From the NCBI GenBank assembly GCA_021018815.1, contig JAITYX010000125.1, positions 930,001 through 994,000 on the forward strand: 64,000 nt of DNA, written 5' to 3'. The position numbers and the translations under genes were made by a program. Under the pieces are notes generated by a model. The model was not told the DNA's origin and made no database searches. It saw nothing but the letters and a program-made list of their open reading frames with translations. This stretch comes from Talinum fruticosum. Its lineage: Eukaryota > Streptophyta > Magnoliopsida > Caryophyllales > Talinaceae. Positions 36,371-48,769 of this stretch are shown here, one piece after another; positions within the stretch are counted from its first letter, which is position 1; each line of letters starts with the position of its first letter.

Positions 36371-37844
36371 ATAAGGTTTGCTCGTGGAGAGTCTAAGTTA
36401 TCCTAGAGGGGGTGAATAGGGTGATGAAGAAAATTAAATGATTGTTTTAACAAATCGGCTAAACAGACAAATTCTAAGTCTAGATTGGATTCAAAAAGTG
36501 ATAACACAAATTTAGGTGGAAATCCTCCCGAGGCGAGAAAACCATGGAAAATGCTAATCTAAGCACCAAATCAAATCCACTATTTTGAATCCACAAAATA
36601 CAAGGATTAATTCTACCGAATTGCTCCTTTAAACAATTCCTTACAATGTTTTCCCGGACTCAAAAGTTCCCTTATCATATCTAGTACTTCCCGACTCGGG
36701 TAACCTTTACAATTAGGGACAAGCGAGCTGAGTTAACCCTTACAGCTCAGTCAAGGGACCTTACTCGAGATAGTAAGAGAAGAATGTGACTGATTACAAG
36801 ACTTTCTTTACAACTCGGAAAATATTAAATACGAGACTTGGAGTTGTAAATAGAAAATTGAATGATAAATTTAGCTCAAGCAATGTGTTTTGCAATATGT
36901 TCAGCAATCTACTAGTCTTGTGAGTTGGATTAAATTTATATCCAACCAAGCTTAGTGATCTGTCGAGTCTTGGCTCCGGACGAAGTGTTCACTAGCCGTT
37001 ATAACGACTTTTCGAGTCACTCGAAAAGATCCGTTGGGATGAGAACATTGTGCAACGGCTCTTGGCTCCACAAGATAGTCCAATCACTTGGTGGTGGCTG
37101 AAAGTTGTGGTGGAAACAACCGTTAAGCCTAGGGTTGGAGTTTTTCGGTTTTGGAAATAGACAACCCCGACAAGGTGTCTAAGCCATGTCCGTAACTTGA
37201 TAAACCTTGTCTCCTGGTGGTTAATGGGTAGAAGCTGGTTGCTTTTGTATTTGAAGAAAAAGTTAGGGTCGTTTGAATAACCTACAAAAACAAACCACAT
37301 TGGTTCTCAAAGTATAAAATACTTTTGTCCAAGATTAGACACAAATAATAATTAAATTAGAATAATTAAGTGCTTAATTATCTTTGACCTCAAAGAATGG
37401 AATTTTCTGAGTCTAATATTCAATATACTCAAATTCCATCTGTGTCAATCCTAAGGATGATCAAATATAGAGAGTAAAAATATTAGAATATAACAACTTG
37501 ATCTCGGATAAATAATTCTCAAGGAAACAAACTGACTTGGAATAAGGAATTAAAGCTATAATTCTCTATGCGTTGAAATACACAGTCAGCACTCGAATAA
37601 TAATGCTATAGAAATTATTTGAGCATGCGATAGTTCTAAGTGATGTCCGAGTGACTCAAGCAACATCGAGTGTAGGAGATATGCAATAAGGTATTTTCCG
37701 AGTCGAGTCGAACAGAATGCAAACTTAGACAAGAGTTTCTATGGTACTTAGAATGACTTGAAACCAAAACTTAAGAGAGATAGGATTTATACTTGAGTCT
37801 TCATTTAATACTCGGATGACTTAGGGTTAAAAGCTGAGTCTTCA
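36371..37844 (-). repeat. copia-2 3' LTR
   Basis: On the plus strand it begins ATAAGGTTTGCTCG (TGAAGG in the partner) and ends GCTGAGTCTTCA, 1474 bp. The TATA region reads TATAAATTT (36932-36940, minus). Confidence 0.85.
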
Positions 37845-37860
37845 ATCTCCCCTTTTTTTG
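37845..37860 (-). other. copia-2 polypurine tract
   Basis: The minus strand reads CAAAAAAAGGGGAGAT directly before the 3' LTR. It is the plus-strand DNA primer site for replication. Confidence 0.85.
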
Positions 37861-38219
37861 AAAGGCATTCCATACTTAAGATAGAAACTTGTGAGTGCAA
37901 AACATGAGTTTTCATTTTCAATGATCGGAACATATAAGAGCAAAGAGTGACGGATGAGAGGAATTCCTTATTTATAAAATACATTTCGGATCATATCATC
38001 ACTCATAACTGATTATGCGGATAATCGAGCAAAGATATGAATAGATTATATGAGAGCGAGAAAAGTAAGACGAAATAGCAGAGTTAGATATTTGAGCATC
38101 GGATCAAAAGTATAACTCGAAACGTATAACTCGGAAATAAGTCCGTTCGGAAAAAATATTCATTCATTGCTCAAAAAGACAAAAGAGGGTGAGCTCCCCT
38201 AAACACAACATCAAATTTT
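37861..38219. other. copia-2 spacer between extra ORF and polypurine tract
   Basis: AT-rich, no frame of note; 3' untranslated sequence. Confidence 0.4.
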
Positions 38220-39880
38220 CTATATTTTATCCCCTAGCATTTCATCAAAATGAGGGAAGAAAATAGAAAAAAAATACAATTGATGTTGGACAAAAAAAAA
38301 AAATTTAAGAGGAGGGGTTTTGTTGTCGAGAGGAGGATGGACGGGGCGGTGCGCCGGTGCTCGATAAGCTTGGGAGGAGGTGGATGATCGCGGCGGCAAT
38401 AGCACAGGGATGTCTAGAAGTTGCTCCGTCCTAGTTGTTTGAGCCAAGCGCATATCTTCCTCGAGGATCATCCCCTTGGAAGACAACGGAGGATGGTGGT
38501 TTTGACTTAGCAGCTGTGGACTACCAACGTCTCCAGCTTCTTCGACCCACTCGGATCGTGAAATGAGGAGATCGGTTCCGGTTGAGGAGCTACTGCACCT
38601 TAACCCTCGGGTTGAGCAACCTCTTCCTTTTCTTTCTCCTCTTCCTTCTCCTCTTCAGTCGGGCTGCTTCAACTTCTTTTCTACCTCCGCCGACGTAGAC
38701 TTGGTTGAGCTGGAGGACTTCTCGGAACTATCTCGAAGTTTCTAGGTCCCGGGCAACCTTGCATCTGTGTTCTTGAAGAAGTTGGACCTACTCGCACTGC
38801 TCGTTGATCATGCCCTTGAGCTCGATCGGCAGATCCCGGTTCTACCAAATCCGAGACTGCGCGTCTTCTTGTTGATAACTAGGCCTTGAAGAATATTTTT
38901 GAGAGAGTTAAAAGTGTCTCAAAGTTCTTCGAGATAAAAAGGAATTTTGTCTACCAATACGGTAAACATAGCAGCAAAGGCTGAAGGAGGCGGTTGAGAA
39001 GTAGAGGGACCAGCAGAGGGAGGAGGAAGTGGTAGAAGAGTTTGAGTCCGAGTGGGAGAGGGTGAGGGAGGTTTCAACTCGGACCCATGAACCTAGACAC
39101 CGGGCTTGACTTCCCGGTACCCGTAGCCTAGAAGTCTTTTCCGCCAACTACAATGGCAGCCTTAGAAATAGCATTTGGATCCGAGAGGAGGGTAATCTTG
39201 AACTGTTTGAAAACAAACGTCAAGTGACCTCCGAAGGGAAAAGGAGCGGATTTTTGGACCGAGATGGCATGGACGCCGTCCGCTCAATAATGAAGGGGAG
39301 AGGTCTCCATCATAGCCTTCCAAAATGTCAAATAAGGCTTTGAGAATTTTACAGTTCGGATTCTCCTTGCTAGAGTGATGAGAAAAGAAGGTTCTCATCA
39401 AAATGAGTGATACTGACAGACCTTACCTCTAATCTCATATGAGTCACGGAAAAGTTCTTTCGTGACTCAGGTACTTCTTTGGCATACTTTTCAAAGAAGT
39501 CATCTGCGACTTCCATGAAAGGTATAGGATTAGAGTTGAGAAAGAGGGAAGAAACTTTGAAAAGTTTCTTAAGAAGAGGGAGGTTAATGTGAACGATCTT
39601 CCCTTGGACTTTTGAGGTGATGACACCCTCAAAATGGGACATGTTTGAATAAAACTCGGCAAAAGAGTTCGGATAAATGAAATCACTAAAGCACAAATAA
39701 TTGTAGACTCTAGTGTCCTGAATGTGTTTTAACCAAGAAATTGGAAGAACTTTCCATCCAACGTAAAGTGTTGGGTGACAAAGATTTTGAGGGGTTAGAA
39801 GTACCCTCTTATGGAGTTTTGGCGTAGGGCTTTTGGTAGCGAGACCCCAACAAATCAAGTGCTGAACCTTGCTTAGGCAT
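38220..39880 (-). pseudogene. copia-2 extra ORF downstream of pol
   Basis: The likely start is the ATG at 39880-39878 (MPKQGSALD). A frame shift leads into the longest part (39370-39850): PQNLCHPTLYVGWKVLPISW, FAEFYSNMSHFEG and VQGKIVHINLPLLKKLF. The EFYxN and VRGK/VQGK pattern resembles proteins annotated in plant genomes as putative plant transposon protein domain. The C-terminal part (38220-39150) is Ser/Pro/Glu-rich with runs of acidic codons. No signal peptide or clear membrane helix was seen. A second relic of the same ORF is at 62461-63861 (FVAEFYLN, MNLPLLQGLF). In Sireviruses this place holds a so-called envelope-like ORF, whose function is not established. The frame is broken here. 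Confidence 0.65.
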
Positions 39881-40417
39881 GGTGATTTGAGAAACACGAG
39901 AGGACACGAGAGAGAAAGGGAAAATGAGAGCTTTGAATTCAGAGAGTGAATACGGGGAGTAAAGATTTCAAGAGAGAAGAGCGAAAAGCAAAGTAATAGA
40001 AAGAAGTAAAGGGATGCTATTTATAGCGAAATGTTTTGGCCTTATGTCTAACTCTGAAGCTCTAATGGCAGTCTCAAATGGGTGTGACATTATGCTCTTC
40101 AACGGCTAGAATTCTAGCAGACTTTCTTCCGACGGCTAGTTTTCTCCGATCGAAATGCACAACAGAGAGAGAGAAGAAAGAGTTTTCGAAAATATTTCGA
40201 AATTCTCCATTTATCTAGAGATAATTTCGAAGTTTGATATCCATATTGCTCAAAAGCGTAGTCCGACTTAGTATGTTTTCTTAGTGACTCGGAACACTCG
40301 GAGAACTAATAACTCATAGCTCAGTCTCACTCTATCAATCGATCCATTTGTTATGAAAACAAAAGAAATCATACAACACATAATTATGTAAGGATAAATC
40401 ACTTAACAATTACATAG
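39881..40417. other. Leader and promoter region of the copia-2 extra ORF
   Basis: It lies between the pol stop (40418-40420) and the extra ORF start. On the minus strand a TATA box is followed by a CT-rich leader (39890-39990) and the ATG at 39880. No other gene. Confidence 0.5.
40018..40025 (-). promoter_or_regulatory. TATA box upstream of the copia-2 extra ORF
   Basis: The minus strand reads CTATAAATAGCATCC, about 138 bp before the ATG. The LTR promoter reads GATATAAATAGAATCC. The homologous position in the right-edge relic is degraded (CTACAAATATCACTC, 63884-63898). Confidence 0.6.
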
Positions 40418-43370
40418 TCATGCATTAATCATGCCAAGCTCATTCCTAATAAAGCAAAGCCGATCTTCACTAAGTGGTTTAGTGAAAATATCAGCTAACT
40501 GAAATTTTGTAGAAATGAATTCAAGTTCAATATCACCTTTCTTAGAGTGGTGTCTTAGAAAATGATACCCGACCTCAATATGCTTTGTCTTTGAGTGTTG
40601 AACCGGATTCTTGGCAATGCTGATTGCACTCTAATTTTCACGAGTTGGTTGGAATAGATTTGAATGATAACCTTAGATCCTTCAAGGCTGCTTGATCCAC
40701 AGAATTTGAGCACAACAAGCTCCAACTACAATGTACTCGGCTTTAATAGTTGATAGAGCAACAAAATTTTGTTTCTTTGAGAGCCAGGAGATGAGAGATT
40801 GACCCATAAATTGGCGTGCTCCTGATATGCTCCTTCTATCATCTTTATATCTAGCATAATCAGCATCTACGTATCTAGTGAGAGTCGGTTTTGAGTCTTT
40901 TGAAAACCATAGACCAAGATTCGAGTCCCTGCAAGATATCTAAAAATTCTCTTCACCGCAGTGAGATGTGATTCTTTTGGATTAGCTTAAATTCTTGCAC
41001 AAAGGCAGACACTCGAATATGATATTTAGCCTATTAGATGTGAGATAAAGTAGAGATCCAATCATACCTCTGTAGAGTTTCGATCTACAACTTTCCCTTT
41101 CTCATTTGAGTCTAGTTTCAAACTCGCTATTCATAGGTGTTGCTGCATGCTTCACATCTTGTAGTTTGTACTTCTTCAAAAGTTCCTTAGTATACATGGA
41201 TTGATGAAGAGAAATGCCATTCTTGTCTTCTTTGACTTTTAGACTAAGAAAGAAGTTTAGTTCTCCCATCATACTCATTTAGAGCTCCTGTCTCATCAAC
41301 TTAGAAAACTCTTGACATAGAGTTTCATTAATAGCTCCAAAAATGATATCATCAACATAAATGTGAGCGATAAGAAAATCCTTCCCCTTGGTTTTTATGA
41401 AAAGTGTTTTGTCAATCTGACCTCTTTTGAAATTATTTCCAACCAAGAAACCGCTTAATCCTTCATATCAAGCTCCGGGAGCTTGTTTAAGACCATATAA
41501 AGCTTTTTGTAATTTGAAAACATGATTTGGAAATTCGAGTTTTCAAATCCAGGGATTGCTCAACACAGACTTCTTCTTGAATGAAACCATTCAGAAAAGC
41601 ACATTTGACATCCATTTGATAAAGCTTGATATTCATGCTAGATGAAAATGCCAACAAGATTCCGATTGCCTCAATCCTAGAAACGGGTCCAAAGGTTTCC
41701 CCACAATCAATTTCTTCTTCTTGATTGTAACCTTGGGTAACAAGTTTAGCCTTATTTCGACTACCAACCCTTCCTCATCCAATTTGTTCTTGAAAACCCA
41801 TTTGGTTCCTATGACTCGGGTGGTTAGATGGTCATTTGGTTAGAGTCAAGACTTTGTTTCTTTCAAATTGATTGAGCTCTTCTTGGATGGCCTCTCCCCA
41901 TTTAGGCTCATTTAGGGCTTCTAGTGCATTTTTGGGTTATGTTAATGATATGAATGCGAGAAAATGTACACGGATTATGCAAAGAAGATCGAGTTCTTAC
42001 CCCACTCGTTAATGTGATGTATGTTTTCAAGTGGGTGGCTCGATGCATATTTTAAAGCTTTACATGTCCTTTGATTTACCAAGTTTGTTGGTTGAATAGG
42101 CTGATGTTCAGTTGGTTGATCTTGTTGAGTCTCATTGATTTGTTCTTTAGCATTCCGAGCTGGCTCTTGAGTTTGTTCGATCTAAGTCATAACATTCCGA
42201 GTTGCCTCGGTAATTCGTTTTAACTCTTTCGAGCTCGACTTCAAGCAAGATCATCTTCAACTCTATTAAGTCCGAGATCTAAGTATGTGGACTCACTTAT
42301 CCTGGAAAGATCAATTTCATCAAAGACAACATGGATACTTTCTTCCACTTTATTAGTTCTTTTGTTAAAAACACGATAAGCTTTGTTATGAGATGAATAA
42401 CCTAGAAATATACCTTCATCTTACCTAGCATCAAACTTAGTCGGATGCTCCTTGCCATTGTTATGGACAAAACACTTACACCCGAATGCTTTGAAGTAGG
42501 AGATGTTGGTTTTCTTCCCTTTGTAAAGCTCGTAGGGTGTTTTCTTAAAGATGGGTCCGATAAGGCATCCGTTGAGTGTGTAATTTGCTATGTTGACTAC
42601 CTCAACCCGGAAATAGTAAGGTAGACCATTTTCAATCATCATAGTCCTTCCTATTTCTTCAAGAGTTCTGTTATTTCTCTCCACTACTCAATTTGTTGAG
42701 GAGTTCTTGGTGCGAGAGAAGTTGTAAGAGATGTCATTCTTATCAAAGAAGTCTCAGTAAATTCGAGTAGTCGAACTCCCTTCCATGGTCGGTTCGAATC
42801 CTTCCGATCCGAGTCCGAGACTCCACTTGAATCTTTCTACGAGTTTTGTGCATACCTTACAGTTTTTATCTTTCTTAAAAGCACAATTAGGTAAACCCCT
42901 AACCAGTCTATGAAATGAAAGTTTCTTGATAGTATGCATGCTAATATGGCCTAATCTACGATGCCATGTCCATGAATCATCATTCACTAAAGCTTTTAAA
43001 CAAGATAAATTCGACTTGAATCGAGAGAGAAATAATGTAGGTGTTACCCGACCTCGGACACTGAGGGCTTAGTCTCTTTAGTGACTACATTAGAGATGTA
43101 GCAGTTTGTCTAAGTGAACATTGCCTCTTGACCTTTGTCACATAGCCGAGAAATGCTAAGGAGATTGTACTTGAAGTCCTTTGACAAGGTAGACTGGGCT
43201 GACTATGTTGTTTCCTTCACCAATTTTGCCAATCCCTACTATCTTGCCTTTGCTTTTATCTCCAAAAGTGGCTTTTCCTCCTATCGGATCTTCTACCTCG
43301 GAAAAGAGTCTTGAATCTCCTAACACGTGGCGTGATCAACCACTCGTCTAAGTACCGATGACCTTTCTTC
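40418..43370 (-). pseudogene. copia-2 pol relic (protease, integrase, RT, RNase H)
   Basis: Protease lies near 43370-43270, broken around its active site (the SRHVLGDSRLFSEVE context is visible in one frame). GAG-pre-integrase: WTWHRRLGHISM (42940-42975). Integrase catalytic end: ERNNRTLEEI (near 42650-42684). RT: WVFKNKL-type region near 41790 and catalytic YVDD at 41348-41359, intact. RNase H ends with FQLADIFTKPLSEDRLC (40466-40510) and a stop at 40418-40420. Together these give the full copia domain order. Many frameshifts and stops. It is more complete than copia-1 because the end of pol is inside the window. Confidence 0.8.
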
Positions 43371-43379
43371 TTTTCTCGA

Positions 43380-45196
43380 GTTGCTCGCAAGATAGAAACA
43401 AACTAACCATTCTCATTTCCTCCGACAAAGCCCCTAACTCCCTTTACTGTGGTCCTTTTCGAGGAAGAGCACTTTTGGAACCTAGATTTGAATAACTTTA
43501 GGTCTTGTCCGATTCTCGAGTCTTCCTTACGTAAAACCGAGTCCGTGTCTCTTTCTTTTGAAAATCTTTTCTTTTGTGAACGAGAGGAGAAGGCTTTTTC
43601 TTGTAAGCTGGTCCGGGCTTAGTCCTCTGTTCATTTGTATGAATGGGACCATGCTCAGCCTTCCTGAACTTTACACTTCTTGAATCCTTTTTGAAAAGAC
43701 TAGAATAGGATTTTGATTCCTCTTCTTCATTGAAACCAAGCCCTTCTTTCCTGAAGGAGACATACCGAGAGCCTAAAAGCATATTAAGGTTTTTCTAACC
43801 TTGAGTGAATTTCAAAACAAGTTCTTGAGACTCATTGAGCTTTCTTTTCGGTTGCTCATTCTCTGCTTGCAGTGACTCGGACACGGTCTCATTTGTTTGA
43901 GTACTCGGTCTTAAGTTCTTTTAGATTTTGGCTTAGATTTTCCAATTCATTTTTCAAAGCATTGCTCTCATCGAGTAAGAGACTCAAATTGTTCTTTGAA
44001 TTGAAAAGAGTTAGAATTGGATTTTTCTTCCAAAGTGAAAATATATCATGCTAGATAAACTTCAGAAAATTTGAGAAAGTATTCAACTACCTCATCAATA
44101 TCCGAGTCCTTGCTGTCCGATTCGATTTAGCTTCGAATCCATAAGTGCCATAATACACTTTGAGTCGTCCAAGTCATGTTCTTCATATGAGTCATCATCA
44201 CTCTAGGTAGCCATCATAGCCTTCTTCTTTCTTTCCTTCTTTCTCTTGGGACGAGTCTTTGACTATGTGCTCCTTCGTTGCCACATTCAAAGCAACCGGA
44301 GTTCTTAGATAACGATAACTTTGAAGGAGAAGAATATTTACCTTTTCTGTCCTTCTTATCTTTCTTGTATAACTCATCTTTTGGCCACTTTTCCCACTTC
44401 CTGTATTTCATCATTCTCTTGAAGCCACGGGCTATGAGTGCCATAAGGTCCTCTTCGATTCCGAGTAGCTCAAACTTTCACGTCTGCTTTCTTAGGCCTT
44501 CAGCGCAATATTCCTTTTGGTGCCGACCTCGACATCCTCTTCCTCCGGATGAATCTCGTGAGTGAGTAGCTTGCCAATAAGCTCGTTTGGCCTTAGTTGA
44601 GAGAGGTTTTGAGCTTCTTCAATGGTTGTCACTTTGGGACCCCATCTCTTCTTTGGTAGACTTCTTATAATCTTTCCGGACATTTCTTCGTGAAAAATCC
44701 TTCTACCTAGAGATTTGAGATTATTGGTAATCTCGGTGAACCAAATATACATCCGAGTGATGTTTTCTTCTAGCTCTATCTTGAACAACTCATACTTATG
44801 ACGATATTGACTTATCTTCGCCTAATTCACTTAGCTTGTTCCTTCATAGGTGTTGACAAGTGTGTCCTTCACCTCTTTGGTCGTGTCACGAGCTGAGACC
44901 TTGTTGTATTCTTCAGTGCTAATGGCACACATTATCGTGTTCATAGCTTTAAAATTCTTTCCGAATTTCTCGGTCTCCTTAGTGGTGAACTCAGATTTGG
45001 CTTTAGGTACAAGAGTTGCATTCTTCGTCTTCATTGGAATGTAGTTGCTTGCTTGGATGATGTTCCAAATATCTTCATCATTGTCCATCAAGAAACACTC
45101 CATCATCTTCTTCCAATGAGCAAAGTTTGACTCTTTGAACTTCGGTGGTCCGGTGGATGAGCTTCCTTCATCGAACTCTCCATTGTTCTAAGCCAT
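43380..45196 (-). pseudogene. copia-2 gag relic
   Basis: ATG at 45196-45194, followed by a stop at codon 3. Downstream the frame reads FAHWKKMMECFLMDN, FGKNFKAMNTIMCAISTEEY, SGKIIRSLPKKRWGPKVTTI and LIGKLLTHEI. The zinc knuckle CFECGNEGAH lies near 44272-44302, followed by a basic tract and an acidic tail. In the knuckle the His sits one residue too far from the second Cys and the frame changes directly after it, as in copia-1. Confidence 0.8.
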
Positions 45197-45240
45197 CCGA
45201 TCTTTATACCTTTAGATGGTGAGATCCTCTTAAAAGGCTA

Positions 45241-45252
45241 GGCTCGATACCA
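45241..45252 (-). other. copia-2 primer binding site
   Basis: The minus strand reads TGGTATCGAGCC, two bases inside the 5' LTR end. It is identical to copia-1 and of initiator tRNA-Met type. Confidence 0.85.
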
Positions 45253-45254
45253 AT

Positions 45255-46720
45255 TGAAGGTTTGCTCGTGGAGAATCTAAGTCACTCTAGAGGGGGTGAA
45301 TAGGGTGATGAAGAAAATTAAACGATTTTTGCAACAAATAAGCTAAACAGCAGATTCCGAGTTTAGATTGGACTCGGAAAAGTGATAACACGATTTCGTG
45401 GAAACCCTCCTGGGCGAGAAAACCATGGACAGTGCTAACCCAAGCATCGAATCAAATACACTATTTTGAATCCACAAAATACAAGGATCGACTCTGTCAA
45501 TTGCTCCCTTAAACAATTCCCGATAATGTTTTCCTAGACTTAGAAGTTCCTTTATCCGATCTAGTACTTCGTGACTAAGGTAACCTTTACAATAAGGGAC
45601 AACCGAGCTGAGTTAACCTTACGAGCTTAGTCAAGGGACCTTACTCGGATAGTAAGAGAAGAATGTGACTAATTAGAAAACTTTCTTTACAACTTAAAAA
45701 ATATTAAATATAGACTTGGAGTTGTAAATAGAAGATTTAATAATAAATTCAGCTCAAGCAATGTGTTTTCCAATATGTTCAGCAATCTTCTAGTCTTGTG
45801 AGGTGGATTCTATTTATATCCAACCAAGCAAAGTGACCGTTGAGTCTTGGCTCTGGACAAAAGTCTTCACTAGTCGTTGTAACGGCTCTTCTCAATCACT
45901 TAGGAAAGATCCGTTGGGATGTGAACATTGTGGAATGCCTCTTGGCTTCAAAAGATAGTCCAATCACTTAGTGGTGACTAAAAGTTGTGGTGGAAACAAC
46001 CGTTAAGCATAAAGTTGGAGTTTTCAAGTTTTGGTAACAGACAACCACGACACGGTATTTGAGCCATGTCTAGAAGTAGATAAACCTTGTCTGCTGGTGG
46101 TTAATGGCTAGAAGCCGCTTGCTTTTGTATTTTGAAAAAAGTTAGGCTCGTTTGAATAACCTACAAAAGCAAATCACATTGGTTCTCAAAGTATAAAATG
46201 CTTTAGTCTAAGATTAGACCAAGATAATAATTAAATTAGAATAATTGAGTACTTAATTATCTTTGGCCTAAAAAATGGAATTTTCTGAGTCTAATATTCA
46301 ATATATTCAAATTTCATCTGAGTCAATCCTAAGGATGACAAAGTATAGAGAGTTAAAATATCATAGTCTAACAACTTGATCTCGGACAAATAATTTTCAA
46401 GGAAACAAACCGACATAAAATAAGGAATTAACAGTTCAATTCTCTTCCTATTAAAATACACAGTTAGTACTTAGAATAAGAATGTTAGAGAAACTATTTG
46501 AGCATGGGATAGTTCTAAGTGATGTCCGAGTGATTCGAAACATCAATGTAAGAGATATGCAATAAGGTGCTTTCTAAGTCGATCGAACGGAATGAAAACT
46601 TAGACAAGAGTTTCTATGATACTAAGAATGACTTGAAATCAAAACTTAAAAGAGATAGGATTTATACCTGAGTCTTCATCTAATACTCGGAATGACTTAG
46701 GGTTAAAAGCTGAGTCTTCA
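45255..46720 (-). repeat. copia-2 5' LTR
   Basis: On the plus strand TGAAGGTTTGCTCG to GCTGAGTCTTCA, 1466 bp, followed by the CACCC duplication. Confidence 0.9.
45810..45818 (-). promoter_or_regulatory. TATA box of the copia-2 5' LTR
   Basis: The minus strand reads GGATATAAATAGAATCC. It is conserved with copia-1 and drives the genomic RNA. Confidence 0.65.
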
Positions 46721-47490
46721 CACCCCAACCAGGGAAACGTTTGCTCCTATACCTCGCTACAACGGAAACTACACTGGAAAGGAAGAATATGTCATGTATT
46801 ATCTAAGCAAGAAATTCTTAGATTACGAGAGTAGGTATACACCCTTAAAGAAAACATAATTGGCTTTAATCTGGGCTACCAAGGAGCTCGGACACTACAT
46901 GTTGACCAACATGGTACATTTAGTAGCATCAATGTATAGTCATGCTATTGGAATTTGAACTCAAGTATGTCTCTTAAAAGGTAATCAAAGGAAGGGTAGT
47001 ATCAAAATTCATAGCTGACCTACAAGCAACAGAATCACAACCCGAACATCTCGATTACCTAGACAAAAACATTCCGCAAGTACAATTCAACATGTGGACA
47101 ATGTACTTTGACTATGCTTCCAATCAAAAGGGTTTTGGAGTAGGAATCCTTCTAGTCTCGCCAAAAGGAGCACATACTCTTATTTCAGGCAAGTTAGATT
47201 TCAAGGTCACAAACAACGTTGTAGAATACGAAGCATGCATCACAGGACTTCAAGTTACCATAGAAATTAAATCTAAGAACATCGGGGTTTTTGACGACTC
47301 TAGTCTAATCATTAATTAAATTTCATAGAAGTGGAAGGTACATAGTGAATCCTTGACACCCTACCAGGCACATATGATGGAATTAGTGAAATACTTTAAC
47401 AAGTATATCATAGACATACCTTCCTAGGAATGACAGCCGATTCACGGATGCCTTCGCCAAATTAGTGTCCATGATTAATATCCCTAGTGG
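46721..47490 (+). pseudogene. G2 RNase H and second (archaeal-type) RNase H relic
   Basis: The G2 frame resumes after copia-2. The first RNase H has MYYLSKKFLDYESRYTPLK (46790-46855). The second domain is clear at 47092-47319: WTMYFDYASNQKGFGVGILL, VVEYEACITGLQ and VFDDSSLIIN, keeping the acidic residues. Further sequence to 47490 (FADAFAKLVSMINIP-like) is out of frame. This double RNase H supports the Tat lineage. Confidence 0.8.
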
Positions 47491-48431
47491 CATTCATTCG
47501 ATGCCTCTTCGTATTGAATGATGGACTCAACCTATGCACATATACGCACTTGAAGTGTCTAGTGTTGACCAAGCTAGTTAGTACCATGACATCTATAAAT
47601 ACTTAGAAAACCAAGAATACTAGCCGGACTCCACGCCTAGTGCCGAACCAGCTATCCATATGCTAGCAGAGTGCAATTCTCCATCAACCAAGGGTAGCTG
47701 TACAAGAAAACCAACACAGGAATCGGAGCGCATAATGACCCATATTCATGGTGGGAAGTATGGACCCCATATGAATGGAAGAATGTTGGTTTAGAAAATC
47801 CAGAGGTTAGGATATTATTGGTCGACGATGGTAGTGGACTATCATGAATTTCTGAAGAGATGTCACAAGTGTCAAGTGTGTGCAAACTTGCGAAACCAAC
47901 CACCATCGTTTCTAACAAAACTTGCATCACTCTGGCCATTTTCAGTATGGGGCATTGGCATCATTGGTAAAGTGACCCCTAAAGGAACAAGTGGTAACGA
48001 ATTTGTGTTAGTAGCAACCGACTTCTTTATTAAATGGGTAGAACGACTTCTCGTGCAACCTTTACGTCAAAGAACGTAGCAATGTTCATCACTCGAAATA
48101 TTATTTGTCGATATGGTGTACCCAATTAGTTACCATGGTAGTCACTTCAGAAAGGAAGTAGAAGACCTATTGGACAAATACAAAATTAAACACCATCTAT
48201 ATGGATTGGCCTAACTAGTTGTCCTTCGCTCTATGGGGCTACTTGGACCTCCATTAGAACCTCAACATGAGCAACGCCCTACTCCCGAGTTTGTGGTATG
48301 GAAGTAGTCCTTCCAATAGAAATCGCCATTCCTTCGTTGCGAATCATTGCAAAAAGTTAGATTCCCGAAGTAGAATGGGCTAAAGCACATTACGAGGAGT
48401 TAATGTTGCTAGATAAAAGGCACCTAAATGC

Positions 48432-48436
48432 TTTAC
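48432..48436. repeat. Target-site duplication TTTAC, left copy
   Basis: TTTAC at 48432-48436 and 56034-56038 flank the gag-only element. The uninterrupted G1 site reads CGCCTTACATAATGTCC (16400), which matches the rejoined GCTTTACATAATGTGC. One extra T (48437) separates the left copy from the LTR. Confidence 0.85.
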
Positions 48437-48746
48437 TTGTTAAGTCGCATTTTATACGTATTTTTAGTAGTTATTTAGTTTATATTATATAGTTTATTTT
48501 ATCTAATTTATCCTATTTTGTCTATTTATAGGTAATTATCAAATAAAGTGGGGAAGAGGAGAAAAGTCGTTAAAAGTGGATTTTTAACTACGGACAAGCA
48601 TCCAAGAAAATATATGAAGTCGAGTCCATAAATATAATATGTCATAAAATATTTATTTTATGATATTATATTTTATGAAATCCTAATTGGAAGAGAAAAA
48701 GAAACTTAGAAGAGAAGAAAGAGGAATAACCCTAGCTCCTTCACCA

Positions 48747-48754
48747 TATATATA
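48747..48754 (+). promoter_or_regulatory. TATA box in the left LTR
   Basis: CACCATATATATACTAC; the right LTR has CACTATATATATACTAC (54116-54125). A CT-rich leader follows. Confidence 0.5.
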
Positions 48755-48769
48755 CTACTTGTAATCATC

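Larger units (their letters stand above)
36371..46720 (-). mobile_element. copia-2: complete Ty1/copia retrotransposon with an extra ORF
   Basis: It is bounded by two LTRs (45255-46720 as 5', 36371-37844 as 3') and a CACCC duplication, 10.35 kb in all. Minus-strand order: 5' LTR, PBS, gag, protease, integrase, RT, RNase H, then a 2.2-kb region with an additional ORF behind its own TATA box, polypurine tract, 3' LTR. A large gag plus an ORF downstream of pol is the layout of Sireviruses (SIRE1/Maximus). By eye the LTRs differ at roughly one base in seven to ten, so the insertion is old. All frames are broken. Confidence 0.85.
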
